A stretch of DNA of 64,000 nt from the NCBI RefSeq assembly GCF_001435295.1, contig NZ_CM003594.1, positions 1,488,001 through 1,552,000 on the forward strand, written 5' to 3'. Made by a program: the position numbers and the translations under genes. Shown here in pieces: positions 23,916-33,731 of the stretch (position 1 is its first letter; each line of letters starts with the position of its first letter). The stretch comes from Psychrobacter sp. P11F6 (GTDB lineage: Bacteria; Pseudomonadota; Gammaproteobacteria; Pseudomonadales; Moraxellaceae). The notes under the pieces were generated by a model. The model had not been told where the DNA came from, searched no databases, and was given only the letters and a program-made list of their open reading frames with translations.

Positions 23916-25616
23916 CTACAGGGTTTGAGGATTATCCGACATATGCTTTTCACGTAGCTTTTGACGCAATATTTTACCCACATTACTCTTTGGCAACTCG
24001 CTCACGAATTCGATATGACGTGGGCATTTATAACCAGTCAAATTGTCCAAAGCAAACTCTTTAATATCACTCTTGGTAACATTGTTATCAGCAGGGACAA
24101 TATAAATTTTGACTGCTTCGCCTTGGTGGTCATCAGGAATACCGATCACTGCGCAATCAATGATGCCTTTATAATCTAGCATGACTGACTCGATTTCATT
24201 TGGGAAGACATTAAAGCCTGAAACCAAAATCATATCTTTTTTACGATCAAGTAAAGTGATATAGCCCTGTTCATCCATACTGATGATATCGCCAGTACGG
24301 AAGTAACCATCGCTGGTAAAGTCATTGCTATTGTCTTTATTAAAATAGCCTGAAGTGATGTTTGGGCCTTTAATACACATCTCGCCAGCTTGATGTAAGC
24401 CGACACGATTACCTTCATCATCAACGACAATGATATCTACACTAGGGACTGGTATACCAATCGTACCGTTAAACTTGCGATCAGTGATGACGTTAGCGGT
24501 ACCAGCTGCAACCCCTTCAGTCATACCCCAACCTTCGACCATCGGGCAACCAGTAACTTCTAACCAGCGCGCCGCTGTTTGTTCAGTTGCTGCCATACCA
24601 CCTGCTTGTGAGATGCGCAGTGAGCTAAAGTCCAAATCTTTAAAGGTTGGTTGGTCAAGCAAGCCTTTAAACAAAGTATTCACCGCTGGCAATATATGGA
24701 ACGGCTGTTTTGACAGCGTTTTAACAAAGCCTGGCATATCGCGTGGGTTAGGAATCAAGATAAAGGTGTAACCTGAGCGCATGCCTAACAGAGTCAGCAT
24801 AAAGGCAAAAATATGATAAAGCGGTAACGCCATGACCATATTGATATAGACCTCATTAATATCTGAGGTGATAGGGCGGTACCAAGCTTCTGACTGCATC
24901 GCAGCGGCGACAACGTTACGCTGAGTCAAAACAGCGCCTTTCGACAAACCAGTCGTTCCACCAGTATATTGCAAAATTGCTTTTTGTTGTAATGTGGTTT
25001 TTGGGGCTTGGATAGGCAAATTTTTGCCTTTCTTCAGCACATCAGGAAACTTGGTCACATCGTATTTAGGGTCATTTAGGTTGTATTTAGGCACTAAGCG
25101 TTTGACCTGACGGATAACCGTATTGACCAAAATACCCTTTAGTCCCATCATATCGCCCATTTTCGAGAGGACAATACGTTTGATGTCGGTTTCTTCAATA
25201 ACTTGTTCAAGTGCTTGAGCAAAGTTATCAACCACAAAAATAACCTGAGCACCAGAATCATTTAATTGATGGCGCAGCTCACGACCGGTATACAGTGGGT
25301 TAACTGGGGTACACACGTAGCCCGCTCGCAAAATACCAATCATCGTTGGCAAATATTGCGGCACGTTTGGCATCATGAGTGCAACCACACTGCCTTTAGG
25401 AATGCCTTGCGCTTGTAACCATGCAGCAACGGCAAGTGAGGCTTTATCCACATCACCATAAGTATGAGTGACACCCATACAAATAGTCATAGGATGCATA
25501 CGAAAACGATTGAAACATTCCTCATACAGCTCTATGAGGCTCTCATATTGATCAGGATTAATGGTCTTGGGTACGTTTTCTGGATATTGCGCCAGCCAAG
25601 GCTTATCTACTGTCAT
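23916..25616 (-). CDS. fadD: Long-chain fatty acid-CoA ligase, copy 1
   Basis: Activates fatty acids to acyl-CoA through an acyl-adenylate. 566 residues, FadD length. The AMP-binding loop is LQYTGGTTGLSKGAV (near 210-225), with MALPLYHIFAF, VEGWGMTEGVAAG, GYFRTGDI and LDRKKDMILVSGFNVFPNEIE (linker and fatty acid motif) in order, and the C-terminal catalytic Lys in PKSNVGKILRQKLRE. A second copy lies upstream, about nine residues in ten identical by eye. AAGGA lies eight bases before the ATG and a TTGACA-type promoter just upstream, so it is transcribed separately. Confidence 0.95.
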   Translation of the reverse strand: MTVDKPWLAQYPENVPKTINPDQYESLIELYEECFNRFRMHPMTICMGVTHTYGDVDKASLAVAAWLQAQGIPKGSVVALMMPNVPQYLPTMIGILRAGYVCTPVNPLYTGRELRHQLNDSGAQVIFVVDNFAQALEQVIEETDIKRIVLSKMGDMMGLKGILVNTVIRQVKRLVPKYNLNDPKYDVTKFPDVLKKGKNLPIQAPKTTLQQKAILQYTGGTTGLSKGAVLTQRNVVAAAMQSEAWYRPITSDINEVYINMVMALPLYHIFAFMLTLLGMRSGYTFILIPNPRDMPGFVKTLSKQPFHILPAVNTLFKGLLDQPTFKDLDFSSLRISQAGGMAATEQTAARWLEVTGCPMVEGWGMTEGVAAGTANVITDRKFNGTIGIPVPSVDIIVVDDEGNRVGLHQAGEMCIKGPNITSGYFNKDNSNDFTSDGYFRTGDIISMDEQGYITLLDRKKDMILVSGFNVFPNEIESVMLDYKGIIDCAVIGIPDDHQGEAVKIYIVPADNNVTKSDIKEFALDNLTGYKCPRHIEFVSELPKSNVGKILRQKLREKHMSDNPQTL

Positions 25617-25652
25617 ACTTAGCGTCCTTAAATGTTGTGATACGTTAAGGTT

Positions 25653-25681
25653 CTATAAAAGAGTAGTCACATCCTTGTCAA
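25653..25681 (-). promoter_or_regulatory. Candidate promoter of fadD copy 1
   Basis: On the minus strand, TTGACA (25681-25676) and TTATAG (25658-25653) are 17 bases apart, 37 bases before the start codon. The block TTGACA-n-GGATrTGACT recurs upstream of copy 2 (28015-27999), where the -10 is poor. So the motif may be a shared promoter remnant or a regulator site. Confidence 0.55.
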
Positions 25682-26200
25682 CAATATAAATCATCGCCTT
25701 AAGAGCAATGGATTGTCGCGTGCTATCCTATCGATTCACAGACTGCTAAAATACGGTGACCTCTATATAAATTATTTAACTACAAGCTCATTTCACTATA
25801 AAAAGCAGTGGTCTAAATACAGTAAACAGCTGGTTACTATTATCCTTACTAAGAAAAGCACCACTTGCTCATAAACTGATCTGAATTGAACGACTATCGA
25901 CTCACACTAATAAAAAATAGCGTGACTTATTTTGGCAACACATTAACATAACTACAATTGATATTGTTATTTTTATACAAGAACTTGATAGTTTATAATT
26001 AAGTTTGATAAAGCAAAAAATATATGTTGTAACAGCATAGAGGATAAGCGGTTAGCAACAAGGTGCGAACGGCATTTTCCTTGGAAATTTGTGAATCATT
26101 ATACGAATCATCTATTTTGTAAAAAAAGTTGTTAGGTAAAAGCATTAACATTATAGTTACAAAGGAATAATTTTCTGTATAAGAATGATAGATTCACATA
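25682..26200. other. Intergenic region between the two fadD genes
   Basis: About 520 AT-rich bases between the copy-1 promoter and the copy-2 terminator. No reading frame with recognisable product, RNA gene or repeat was seen. It is long for this genome segment. Confidence 0.5.
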
Positions 26201-26237
26201 AAAAAAGCGCTCTACATATGATGTAAAACGCTTTTTG
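26201..26237 (-). terminator. Terminator after fadD copy 2
   Basis: AAAAAGCG and CGCTTTTT flank an inner TACAT/ATGTA helix. An A run on the plus strand gives a U run on the fadD transcript. Confidence 0.75.
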
Positions 26238-26253
26238 ATAATGATTTCTTTAT

Positions 26254-27951
26254 TTACAATTGTGGGTTGTCCGACATATGCTTTTCACGCAGTTTTTGAC
26301 GTAATACTTTACCCACATTACTCTTTGGCAACTCGCTGACAAATTCGATATGACGTGGGCATTTATAGCCAGTCATATTGTCCAATGCAAATTCTTTAAT
26401 GACGTCCTTGGTGACATTGTTATCGGCAGGGACGATATAAATTTTGACCGCTTCACCTTGATGCTCATCGGGAATACCAATCACCGCACAATCAATAATA
26501 CCATCACAATCTAGCATCACTGATTCAACCTCATTTGGGAAGACATTAAAGCCTGAAACCAAAATCATGTCTTTTTTACGGTCTAATAATCTAAAGTATC
26601 CTTTTTCATCCATGCTGACGATATCGCCAGTGCGAAAGTAGCCATCTGCCGTAAAGTCATCACTACTGTCTCTGTTAAGATAACCTGAGGTTACGTTAGG
26701 ACCTTTGACACACATCTCACCAGCTTCGTTTACACCAACGCGATTGCCTTCATCATCGATGACAATGACATCGACACTAGAGACAGGCACACCAATCGTA
26801 CCGTTGAACTTGCGATCAGTGATGACGTTAGCGGTACCTACAGCGACCCCTTCTGTCATACCCCAACCCTCAATCATGGCGCAACCAGTGACTTCTAACC
26901 AGCGAGCAGCTGTCTGCTCAGTTGCTGCCATACCACCTGCTTGCGAGATACGTAATGAGCTAAAATCTAACTCTTTAAAGTTTGGATGATCAAGTAAGCC
27001 TTTAAACAAGGTATTAACCGCTGGCAATATATGGAACGGCTGTTTTGATAAGGTTTTAATGAATCCTGGTATATCACGTGGATTAGGTATCAAGATAAAG
27101 GTGTAGCCTGAGCGCATGCCGAGTAAACTGAGCATAAAGGCAAAAATATGATAGAGCGGTAACGCCATGACCATATTGATATAGACCTCATTAATCTCTG
27201 ACGTAATCGGTTTGGTCCATGCTTCTGATTGCATCGCAGCCGCGACGATATTGCGCTGCGTTAAGATAGCCCCTTTAGATAGTCCTGTTGTGCCACCTGT
27301 ATACTGTAAAAATGCTTTTTGATCTAATTGCATTTTTGGTTTGTGGAACGGCAGGCTTTTGCCTTTCTTCAGCACATCAGGAAACTTGGTCACTTCGTGC
27401 TTAGGGTCATTCAACTTGTACTTAGGCACTAAGCGTTTGACCTGACGAATGATGGTATTCACCAAGATACCTTTTAGCCCCATCATGTCGCCCATTTTTG
27501 ATAGGACAATACGCTTAATATTGGTCTCATCAATGACTTGTTCGAGTGCTTGAGCAAAGTTATCAACCACAAAAATAACCTGAGCGCCAGAATCATTTAA
27601 TTGATGGCGTAATTCACGACCAGTGTAAAGTGGATTAACTGGGGTACACACATAACCCGCCCGCAAAATACCAATCATCGTTGGCAGATATTGCGGCACG
27701 TTTGGCATCATGAGAGCAATCACACTGCCTTGAGGCAGACCCTGCGCCTGCAACCATGCAGCAACGGCAAGTGAAGCTTTATCAACATCATCGTAGGTAT
27801 GGGTCACGCCCATACAGATACTCATAGGGTGCAGACGAAAGCGCTCAAAGCATTCTTCGTACAGCTCCATGATGCTGCTATATCTATCGGGGTTGATAGT
27901 TTTTGGTACACCATTAGGATAATGGGCAAGCCAAGGTTTATTCGGCGTCAT
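26254..27951 (-). CDS. fadD: Long-chain fatty acid-CoA ligase, copy 2
   Basis: 565 residues with the same motifs as copy 1: LQYTGGTTGLSKGAI, MIEGWGMTEGVAVG, GYFRTGDIV, RKKDMILVSGFNVFPNEVE and SNVGKVLRQKLREKH. The middle (about 70-330) is nearly identical to copy 1, while the first 60 residues and the linker region (about 430-460) differ most. This pattern fits an old tandem duplication with partial homogenisation. The ribosome site AAGGACGCTGACT resembles that of copy 1. Chain-length or condition-specific roles are possible. Confidence 0.95.
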   Translation of the reverse strand: MTPNKPWLAHYPNGVPKTINPDRYSSIMELYEECFERFRLHPMSICMGVTHTYDDVDKASLAVAAWLQAQGLPQGSVIALMMPNVPQYLPTMIGILRAGYVCTPVNPLYTGRELRHQLNDSGAQVIFVVDNFAQALEQVIDETNIKRIVLSKMGDMMGLKGILVNTIIRQVKRLVPKYKLNDPKHEVTKFPDVLKKGKSLPFHKPKMQLDQKAFLQYTGGTTGLSKGAILTQRNIVAAAMQSEAWTKPITSEINEVYINMVMALPLYHIFAFMLSLLGMRSGYTFILIPNPRDIPGFIKTLSKQPFHILPAVNTLFKGLLDHPNFKELDFSSLRISQAGGMAATEQTAARWLEVTGCAMIEGWGMTEGVAVGTANVITDRKFNGTIGVPVSSVDVIVIDDEGNRVGVNEAGEMCVKGPNVTSGYLNRDSSDDFTADGYFRTGDIVSMDEKGYFRLLDRKKDMILVSGFNVFPNEVESVMLDCDGIIDCAVIGIPDEHQGEAVKIYIVPADNNVTKDVIKEFALDNMTGYKCPRHIEFVSELPKSNVGKVLRQKLREKHMSDNPQL

Positions 27952-28502
27952 AGTCAGCGTCCTTGAAGTTTAAAATAGGGTGAATTCTGTCGTAAAGCAG
28001 TCATATCCGTGTCAATAAAACACATCAGCGCTGACGTAAACCGTTTGCCGCTGAGCGTGATAATATCCTTATCTATTGACTGGCTGCTAGGTTTTATTGC
28101 TATCGTTCAATTGACTTAATCATTATTAAAGGATAATGAAGTCAATTGAACGAACAGATCGCTTAATCATAAAAGCATTTTTGCTCTCAAATAAGCTCTA
28201 CCTGTTATCTAACACTAAGGTATCAGAAAATAACGATACATTTAAGCAATACAGTAGCATGAATATCATCAAATACTATACTAGTATGAAATACTGAGCA
28301 GTGCATAAATAAAGCTGAAAAATATGATTTTTATGGAATTTCACGTGATTAGATAGATGCGCTGTTTGTCACTTAAGATACGCTATTCGCCGCTTAATAA
28401 GTATAGAAATGAATGAGTTAAGAAAAAATTTATCATAGCCAACATCAATATATCAACTAGAGATTTGTCAGCACTCCAACTGAATGTAGTTATGCTCAAT
28501 TA
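27952..28502. other. Intergenic region upstream of fadD copy 2
   Basis: About 550 bases between fetB (3' end) and the fadD start. It holds the shared TTGACA-GGATATGACT block (27999-28015), and an imperfect inverted repeat around 28105-28155 (ATTGACTTAATCATTATTAAAGG / AATGAAGTCAAT). No gene was seen. Confidence 0.5.
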
Positions 28503-29294
28503 TTAAGGTAATATCAGCTGCTTGTTTTTATTAAAAAAGCGTCGATAAATGAGTAAAGCGCTGATCGTACAGCCGAGCGTACTGCTCACACATATCAAAA
28601 ACATAGTGACTATCTGATAGCGAATCGCTTGAGTGGGGTCAGCGCCAGCCAATATTTGACCTGTCATCATCCCGGGCAAGCTAACGATACCGACGACTAG
28701 CATAGAGTTCAGCGTCGGAGTCATGCCATTGACAATGGCGGCGCGTATTGGCTCATGCACTGCTTCAAATGGGCGAGCAGATAGGCTGAGCATCATCTCT
28801 ATACGTCCTTGCTGCTCATGAAAGGATTCAATCAACTGGTTGCTGGTCAATGAGATAGCGGTGAGCGAATTGCCCAATATTAGCCCCAATATAGGAATAA
28901 CGAATTGCGGTGTGTACCAAGGCTGTACCTTTAAAATAATCATGATGGCTATCGCAGTGACTAATATAGCCGAAGCGCTTACTGCCAGCAAAGTGTCAGT
29001 TAACAAACCTTTATAGCTACGTTTGACGCGATTTTTGGCAGCAGCGCCTGCAATCAAGGTCATGATGGTCAAAATTAACAGGACTTCATACCACTGTTCA
29101 CGAGCAAAAATCCATGCCAATATCAAACCGATAAAACTAAGCTGGAGCACCGTGCGGATAGCCGCGATTAACAGCGTTTTGGTCAGCTGTAAGCGTAGCC
29201 GCCAAGAGATAATAAGAACGATGATAATTAAGCTGCTGGCAAGGGCAATATCACCGTAAGTTAAAAATACTTGTATATCATCTGTACCGCTCAT
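28503..29294 (-). CDS. fetB: FetB-like ABC transporter permease
   Basis: A 263-residue inner-membrane permease of the FetB (YbbM) family, partner of FetA in iron export and oxidative stress resistance. It has about seven hydrophobic segments, the signature IAAIRTVLQLSFIGLIL (about 44-60), FVIPILGLILGNSLTAISL, and the ATPase-contacting region MLSLSARPFEAVHEPIRAA (about 168-186), followed by GMTPTLNSMLVVGIVSLPGM. The ATPase gene lies 100 bases upstream on the same strand. Confidence 0.9.
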   Translation of the reverse strand: MSGTDDIQVFLTYGDIALASSLIIIVLIISWRLRLQLTKTLLIAAIRTVLQLSFIGLILAWIFAREQWYEVLLILTIMTLIAGAAAKNRVKRSYKGLLTDTLLAVSASAILVTAIAIMIILKVQPWYTPQFVIPILGLILGNSLTAISLTSNQLIESFHEQQGRIEMMLSLSARPFEAVHEPIRAAIVNGMTPTLNSMLVVGIVSLPGMMTGQILAGADPTQAIRYQIVTMFLICVSSTLGCTISALLIYRRFFNKNKQLILP

Positions 29295-29394
29295 AGTGGC
29301 TCATTATATAAACTGACGAATATAAGATAGACGTTAATGCGAATTTGTTAGAAAAAGTCATCTTAAAGAGTGACATGACAGGATTAGCTCAACG

Positions 29395-30273
29395 TTAGAA
29401 TATCTCAGTTAATACCCCTGCTTGCATCTGCCAATGCTGATCGGCTAACGGCATGATGTCTTTTGTATCGTGAGTTACCCACAGTAATGTACGCTGACTA
29501 TCTGCCTGTAACCAGTTCATGAGTAGATTGACGAGCTGGGCTGATGTGTCACTGTCTAGGGCCGCGGTAGGCTCATCTAGTAATAACACCCGTGGGTTCA
29601 ATTGTAAGAGGCGTAACGTGTTGACCAGTTGCCGCTCGCCGCCCGATAGATGATAGATTTCTTGCTGTAAAAAATCAGCGCTGCGTTGCAAGTGCCCAAG
29701 CTGTGCGATATGCCAGTCGATATCAAACCTGCGATGCTGATGCGCTTGTAGCTGATAAGGCATTTGCAAGTTCTCAAGCACACTGCCTTCTAATAATTGT
29801 GGGTGCTGGGCGAGTAGGGCAACGTGCGTGCGCCACTGTATCGGTGCAGTATCATGGATACTACAATAAGCACTACTGGTTGATTGGTCATCAGAGCGCA
29901 AACGAACATTGCCACCGCTCATGGGCAGTAGTCCAGCCAATACCCGTAATAATACCGATTTACCACTACCAGAAGCGCCTGTTAACACGGTTACTTGACC
30001 TGCTAACAGCTTGCCTGTGGCGCCATCGATTAATAATCGTTGATGAGCAGGTATGATTGGCTGAGAGACAGTGTTTGGTCTTAGTTTGCTGATCCATCTT
30101 TGACAAATGGTAGATAGCGCAGATGTTGTGGCTTCTGTGGCTTCCATATTTTTGTTATTAATACTTTTATCGTCAACCTTATTCTCATTATAGGCAGGTA
30201 TGCTGGCTGTACGTTTACTGTGTACTTGAATATTCTCGAATATCAGTATCGGTTTATTATTATGAAGATGCAT
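29395..30273 (-). CDS. fetA: FetA-like ABC transporter ATPase
   Basis: The 292-residue ATP-binding partner of FetB. Walker A GASGSGKSVLL (about 98-108), Q-loop VALLAQHPQ, signature LSGGERQLV and Walker B VLLLDEPTAALD, with the H-loop WVTHD. The N-terminal strand PILIFENIQVHS aligns with the start of E. coli FetA, but about 50 low-complexity residues (Asn/Lys/Thr/Glu-rich, roughly 20-70) separate it from the rest of the domain. So the insertion is in the protein rather than a wrong start. No strong ribosome site. Confidence 0.88.
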   Translation of the reverse strand: MHLHNNKPILIFENIQVHSKRTASIPAYNENKVDDKSINNKNMEATEATTSALSTICQRWISKLRPNTVSQPIIPAHQRLLIDGATGKLLAGQVTVLTGASGSGKSVLLRVLAGLLPMSGGNVRLRSDDQSTSSAYCSIHDTAPIQWRTHVALLAQHPQLLEGSVLENLQMPYQLQAHQHRRFDIDWHIAQLGHLQRSADFLQQEIYHLSGGERQLVNTLRLLQLNPRVLLLDEPTAALDSDTSAQLVNLLMNWLQADSQRTLLWVTHDTKDIMPLADQHWQMQAGVLTEIF

Positions 30274-30315
30274 AAGTCATTATCACTAATTATTCAGCCA
30301 CTAAGTATCCAACCA

Positions 30316-30906
30316 TTAAGCATTCAACTGCTCGTGGATCGCTTGCTCAATGGCATCGCGTAAATGCTTTGGAACACGAATAGGGCGCATGGGCGTGGCA
30401 CTAGCAACCGCAGTATCTGCCTTACTATTGGATAGCGGTTTGGTTTTGACTTGGTTTTGCACACAAGCAATGATGATTTTGCCACTACTTAATAAGCTGC
30501 TAGCATTGGCATTGCTATTAGCATGATCAAGAGAAAGGCTGTCTGGACTGTGACGATAAATGCTCTGGTAAAAGATAATGCTGGCAGGTTTTAACTCGAC
30601 TTTATCGATGCGCACACTGATGACTTCATCTAACAGAATGGCTTTTTTGTATTGCAAGTCTGCTTGACTGACGACAAAATGTTGGATTTCTCCATCGTCA
30701 GTCTGCAAAAAATATCCATTTAAATTCAGTTCCCCAAACCAATCACGGCGGCAGTTTTCAAAAAACACCAAATGATTGGCATGGTAGACTATACCGCCTG
30801 CATCAGTATGGTTAATATAGACGTTATAATTTTTGGTAAACAATGGCGCACATTCGCCATCTACACTTGCCACTGTGTTTGTATTTTTGCTGTTATTTTT
30901 TATCAT
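30316..30906 (-). CDS. YbgC-like acyl-CoA thioesterase
   Basis: A hotdog-fold thioesterase of 196 residues. YNVYINHTDAGGIVYHANHL has the 4HBT/YbgC active region with Asp of TDAGG, and LVFFENCRRDWF follows. The usual family length is ~135-140; the excess is an Asn/Ser/Ala stretch (about 126-142) and a tail (about 157-180). Substrate is probably an acyl-CoA or acyl carrier protein. It lies 42 bases upstream of fetA on the same strand, so is likely first in that transcript. Divergent from xthA. Confidence 0.82.
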   Translation of the reverse strand: MIKNNSKNTNTVASVDGECAPLFTKNYNVYINHTDAGGIVYHANHLVFFENCRRDWFGELNLNGYFLQTDDGEIQHFVVSQADLQYKKAILLDEVISVRIDKVELKPASIIFYQSIYRHSPDSLSLDHANSNANASSLLSSGKIIIACVQNQVKTKPLSNSKADTAVASATPMRPIRVPKHLRDAIEQAIHEQLNA

Positions 30907-31044
30907 AAAGATGCTCGGTCATTGTTTTAGTAAATATTGCTCGATGTTCATGATTCGATGGCCAAAATTTGATAGTAGCCATATTAACCACAACTACTCT
31001 AGCTTAAGATATCAGGGCGCGCAACAGTTAGGTCGGTCGACGTC

Positions 31045-31053
31045 TGTTATGAT
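31045..31053 (+). promoter_or_regulatory. Extended -10 element upstream of xthA
   Basis: TG-T-TATGAT, an extended -10 match, lies 75 bases before the xthA start. No clear -35 is present. Pattern match only. Confidence 0.35.
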
Positions 31054-31127
31054 AGTGGATTATGCATTTTCATGGCCCATTTCTTTATATTAGCACCGTA
31101 TTTTCATCAATTAATATAGGATAATTT

Positions 31128-31952
31128 ATGACCCGTTTTGTCAGTTTTAATATCAATGGTATTCGCGCTCGTCAACATCAGCTTGAGGCCGTGCGAGAAG
31201 TGATCGATCCTGATGTGATGGGTCTACAGGAAACCAAAGTACATGATGAGCAATTCCCCCTAGAGAACATAGAGAGTCTGGGCTATCACGTAGAGTACTT
31301 TGGTCAAAAAGCCCATTATGGTGTGGCGCTACTATCCAAGGTTGCACCTATATTTGTGCAAAAGGGTTTTCCTGGTGAAGATGTCGAGGCACAGAAGCGT
31401 TTTATTCATGCCCGTTATGAATTTGACGGTCGTGAAATTGATGTGCTCAATGGTTATTTTCCACAAGGAGAGAGCCAAGACCATCCGACCAAATTCCCGA
31501 TGAAGCGGGCTTATTATGCAGATTTGATGGCATATATCGATACCCTAAAAGCAGAAGGTCGCTCGCTCATAATCATGGGTGATATGAATATTGCCCCAGA
31601 AGATACTGATATTGGCATCGGCGACGTCAATGCTAAGCGCTGGTTGAAAAATAGAAAGACCTCATTTTTACCAGAAGAACGTGAGTGGTATGCGGCGCTG
31701 ATGTCACGCGAGCTGACAGATACCTATCGCTTACATTATCCAGAAAGCACAGAGCTATATAGCTGGTTTGATTATCGCAGTCGTGGGTTCAATGATGAGC
31801 CGAAACGTGGCTTGCGTATCGATCATATTTTGTGCAGCTCGGATCTTGTTGAAGCCTGTGTTGATGCTGGGATTAGTTATGAGCTACGGGCGATGGAAAA
31901 ACCGTCTGATCATGCGCCAATTTGGTCGGCATTTGATTTAAAAAAACGGTAA
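31128..31952 (+). CDS. xthA: Exodeoxyribonuclease III
   Basis: An AP endonuclease and 3'-5' exonuclease of base excision repair, 274 residues. FNINGIRAR (7-15), LQETKVHD with the metal-binding Glu (near 35), [19 protein letters not shown] (Asp and Asn of the active site), RIDHIL and PSDHAPI (catalytic His) all appear in order. AGGA lies six bases before the ATG. It is followed by argJ after 127 bases, with no terminator seen between them. Confidence 0.94.
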   Translation: MTRFVSFNINGIRARQHQLEAVREVIDPDVMGLQETKVHDEQFPLENIESLGYHVEYFGQKAHYGVALLSKVAPIFVQKGFPGEDVEAQKRFIHARYEFDGREIDVLNGYFPQGESQDHPTKFPMKRAYYADLMAYIDTLKAEGRSLIIMGDMNIAPEDTDIGIGDVNAKRWLKNRKTSFLPEEREWYAALMSRELTDTYRLHYPESTELYSWFDYRSRGFNDEPKRGLRIDHILCSSDLVEACVDAGISYELRAMEKPSDHAPIWSAFDLKKR

Positions 31953-32079
31953 TATTTATATAGGTCGCGTTTGATACTTCACCAGCAGTAGCGTCATTGT
32001 TGAAGGCTCAACGCACCTCAGTGTTTATCGCATCATCCGTTATAAATAACGATAAAAATTTTACAATAAGGATTGAACC

Positions 32080-33303
32080 ATGGCAGTCGGAAATGTTGCA
32101 GTACCTGATATTATTTATCCTATCGAAGGAATCAAGCTAAGCGCCACTGCCGCAGGCGTACGCTATAAAGACCGAGATGATTTAGTAGTGATTGAGATCG
32201 CTGATACCGCGACCACTGCGGTTGTGACCACCAAAAACACCTTTTGTGCAGCACCTGTACGGGTGTTGCGTGAGCATTTTGCCAAGGCCAGTCCGCGTTA
32301 TTTGGTCACTAACACAGGTAATGCTAATGCTGGGACGGGTGCTGATGGCAAACGTCGCGCCGTTGATATTTGTGCAGCCCTAGCGAGTAAGGCTGGCGTG
32401 GATAGTAATGCAATATTGCCATTCTCGACGGGTGTCATTGGTGAGCCATTAAATAGCGATGCGATCATCGCAGGCTTAGATAATGCACTTGCCAATTTGG
32501 GGGCTGATAATTGGCTTGCCGCGGCGAATGGTATTCGCACCACAGATACGATTCCGAAGCTCGCTAGCCAAAAAATCGACGTGGCGGGTGTTAGCTATCA
32601 TGTGACAGGTATGTCGAAAGGCTCAGGTATGATACGCCCTAATATGGCAACTATGCTGGGTTATGTGGCGACCGATGCTAATATCGCTGCTGACCTATTA
32701 CAGGAGATGCTAAGTGCCATCAACGAACAATCTTTTAACCGCATCACTGTTGATGGCGACACTTCAACCAATGATTGCTGTGTGTTGATCGCCACAGGTG
32801 CTGCCAGCTCAGATATCATTGACAGCCAAGAGCATCCGCATTATCAGGCTATATTTGCGGCTTTGACCGAGGTATTTGTCCGTCTGGCGCAATTAATCGT
32901 ACGTGATGGCGAGGGTGCTACCAAGTTTATGACTGTCAACGTCACTGGTGGTAAGACGACGCAAGAGTGCTGCGATGTGGCATATGCGGTCGCGCATTCA
33001 CCGTTGGTCAAAACCGCGTTCTTCGCTAGCGATGCCAATTGGGGTCGTATCTTAGCAGCAGTGGGTTATGCGGGTATCGAAGACTTGGATACGGAACAGG
33101 TGGATGTCTATCTAGACGAAGTCATGATTTGCCAGAATGGTGGCGTCGCGCCTAGCTATACAGAAGAAGCGGGCAAAGCAGTCATGAGTCGCCCCGAGAT
33201 TACCATTCATATTGACCTTGTTCGCGGCGATGCTAGCGATACGGTTTATACTTGTGATTTGTCCTATGACTACGTCAAGATTAATGCCGATTACCGTAGC
33301 TAA
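32080..33303 (+). CDS. argJ: Bifunctional ornithine acetyltransferase / N-acetylglutamate synthase
   Basis: Recycles the acetyl group between N-acetylornithine and glutamate in arginine synthesis. The 407-residue precursor cleaves itself before the Thr of MIRPNMATML (near residue 190), preceded by GMSKGSG. Other family marks are VTNTGNANAGTG, LPFSTGVIGEPL, DGDTSTNDC and the ending TCDLSYDYVKINADYRS. The Ala-Thr-Met-Leu site and length suit the cyclic pathway form. AAGGA lies nine bases upstream; a terminator follows. Confidence 0.96.
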   Translation: MAVGNVAVPDIIYPIEGIKLSATAAGVRYKDRDDLVVIEIADTATTAVVTTKNTFCAAPVRVLREHFAKASPRYLVTNTGNANAGTGADGKRRAVDICAALASKAGVDSNAILPFSTGVIGEPLNSDAIIAGLDNALANLGADNWLAAANGIRTTDTIPKLASQKIDVAGVSYHVTGMSKGSGMIRPNMATMLGYVATDANIAADLLQEMLSAINEQSFNRITVDGDTSTNDCCVLIATGAASSDIIDSQEHPHYQAIFAALTEVFVRLAQLIVRDGEGATKFMTVNVTGGKTTQECCDVAYAVAHSPLVKTAFFASDANWGRILAAVGYAGIEDLDTEQVDVYLDEVMICQNGGVAPSYTEEAGKAVMSRPEITIHIDLVRGDASDTVYTCDLSYDYVKINADYRS

Positions 33304-33349
33304 GGGTTATCACTGTCAGCTAAGTAAAATACTGTTTAACGAATAACTG

Positions 33350-33379
33350 AGCCAGAGTGACTATCACTCTGGCTTTTTG
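33350..33379 (+). terminator. Terminator after argJ
   Basis: AGCCAGAGTGA and TCACTCTGGCT form an 11-bp perfect stem with a 3-base loop and T run, 47 bases past the argJ stop. Confidence 0.88.
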
Positions 33380-33628
33380 ATGTGTAAATTTTGCTCAGTA
33401 TCAATTTACTCTACTATTCAATACGCGTGATTAACATCAGTTGCAAAAGCTGACGTTACTTTACAAAGCAGTTATAGAGCAGAAGACGAGTTGCGCTCTA
33501 TACTGACCTCAGTAAACAAACAATAGACGACATTATTGAGACGTAATAGGTTTATTCGGTAAAGCTAAATGAAGTGAATACTCTTGCTCGGCTCAATATT
33601 GACAGTAGTATTACACCCATCGCAAAAA
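33380..33628. other. Intergenic stretch between argJ terminator and lipoprotein promoter
   Basis: Part of a 428-base gene-free region. No reading frame, RNA gene or repeat was recognised here. Confidence 0.5.
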
Positions 33629-33656
33629 TTGACTGATATTTTTAAATATATATTTA
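33629..33656 (+). promoter_or_regulatory. Candidate promoter of the DUF4377 lipoprotein gene
   Basis: TTGACT and TATTTA are separated by 16 bases in a very AT-rich stretch, about 75 bases before the start codon. Another TTGACA lies at 33599 without a -10. Confidence 0.4.
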
Positions 33657-33731
33657 CCAGCATGATGTGTCCAAAACAATAATCTCAAACCATTAATAAT
33701 GTATTTATAACAATTAACTGAGGATTTAATA

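Noticed and set aside
30833..31093. 86-codon plus-strand frame with a hydrophobic segment
   Set aside because: Overlaps the start of the thioesterase gene on the other strand and the xthA promoter area; no recognisable product.
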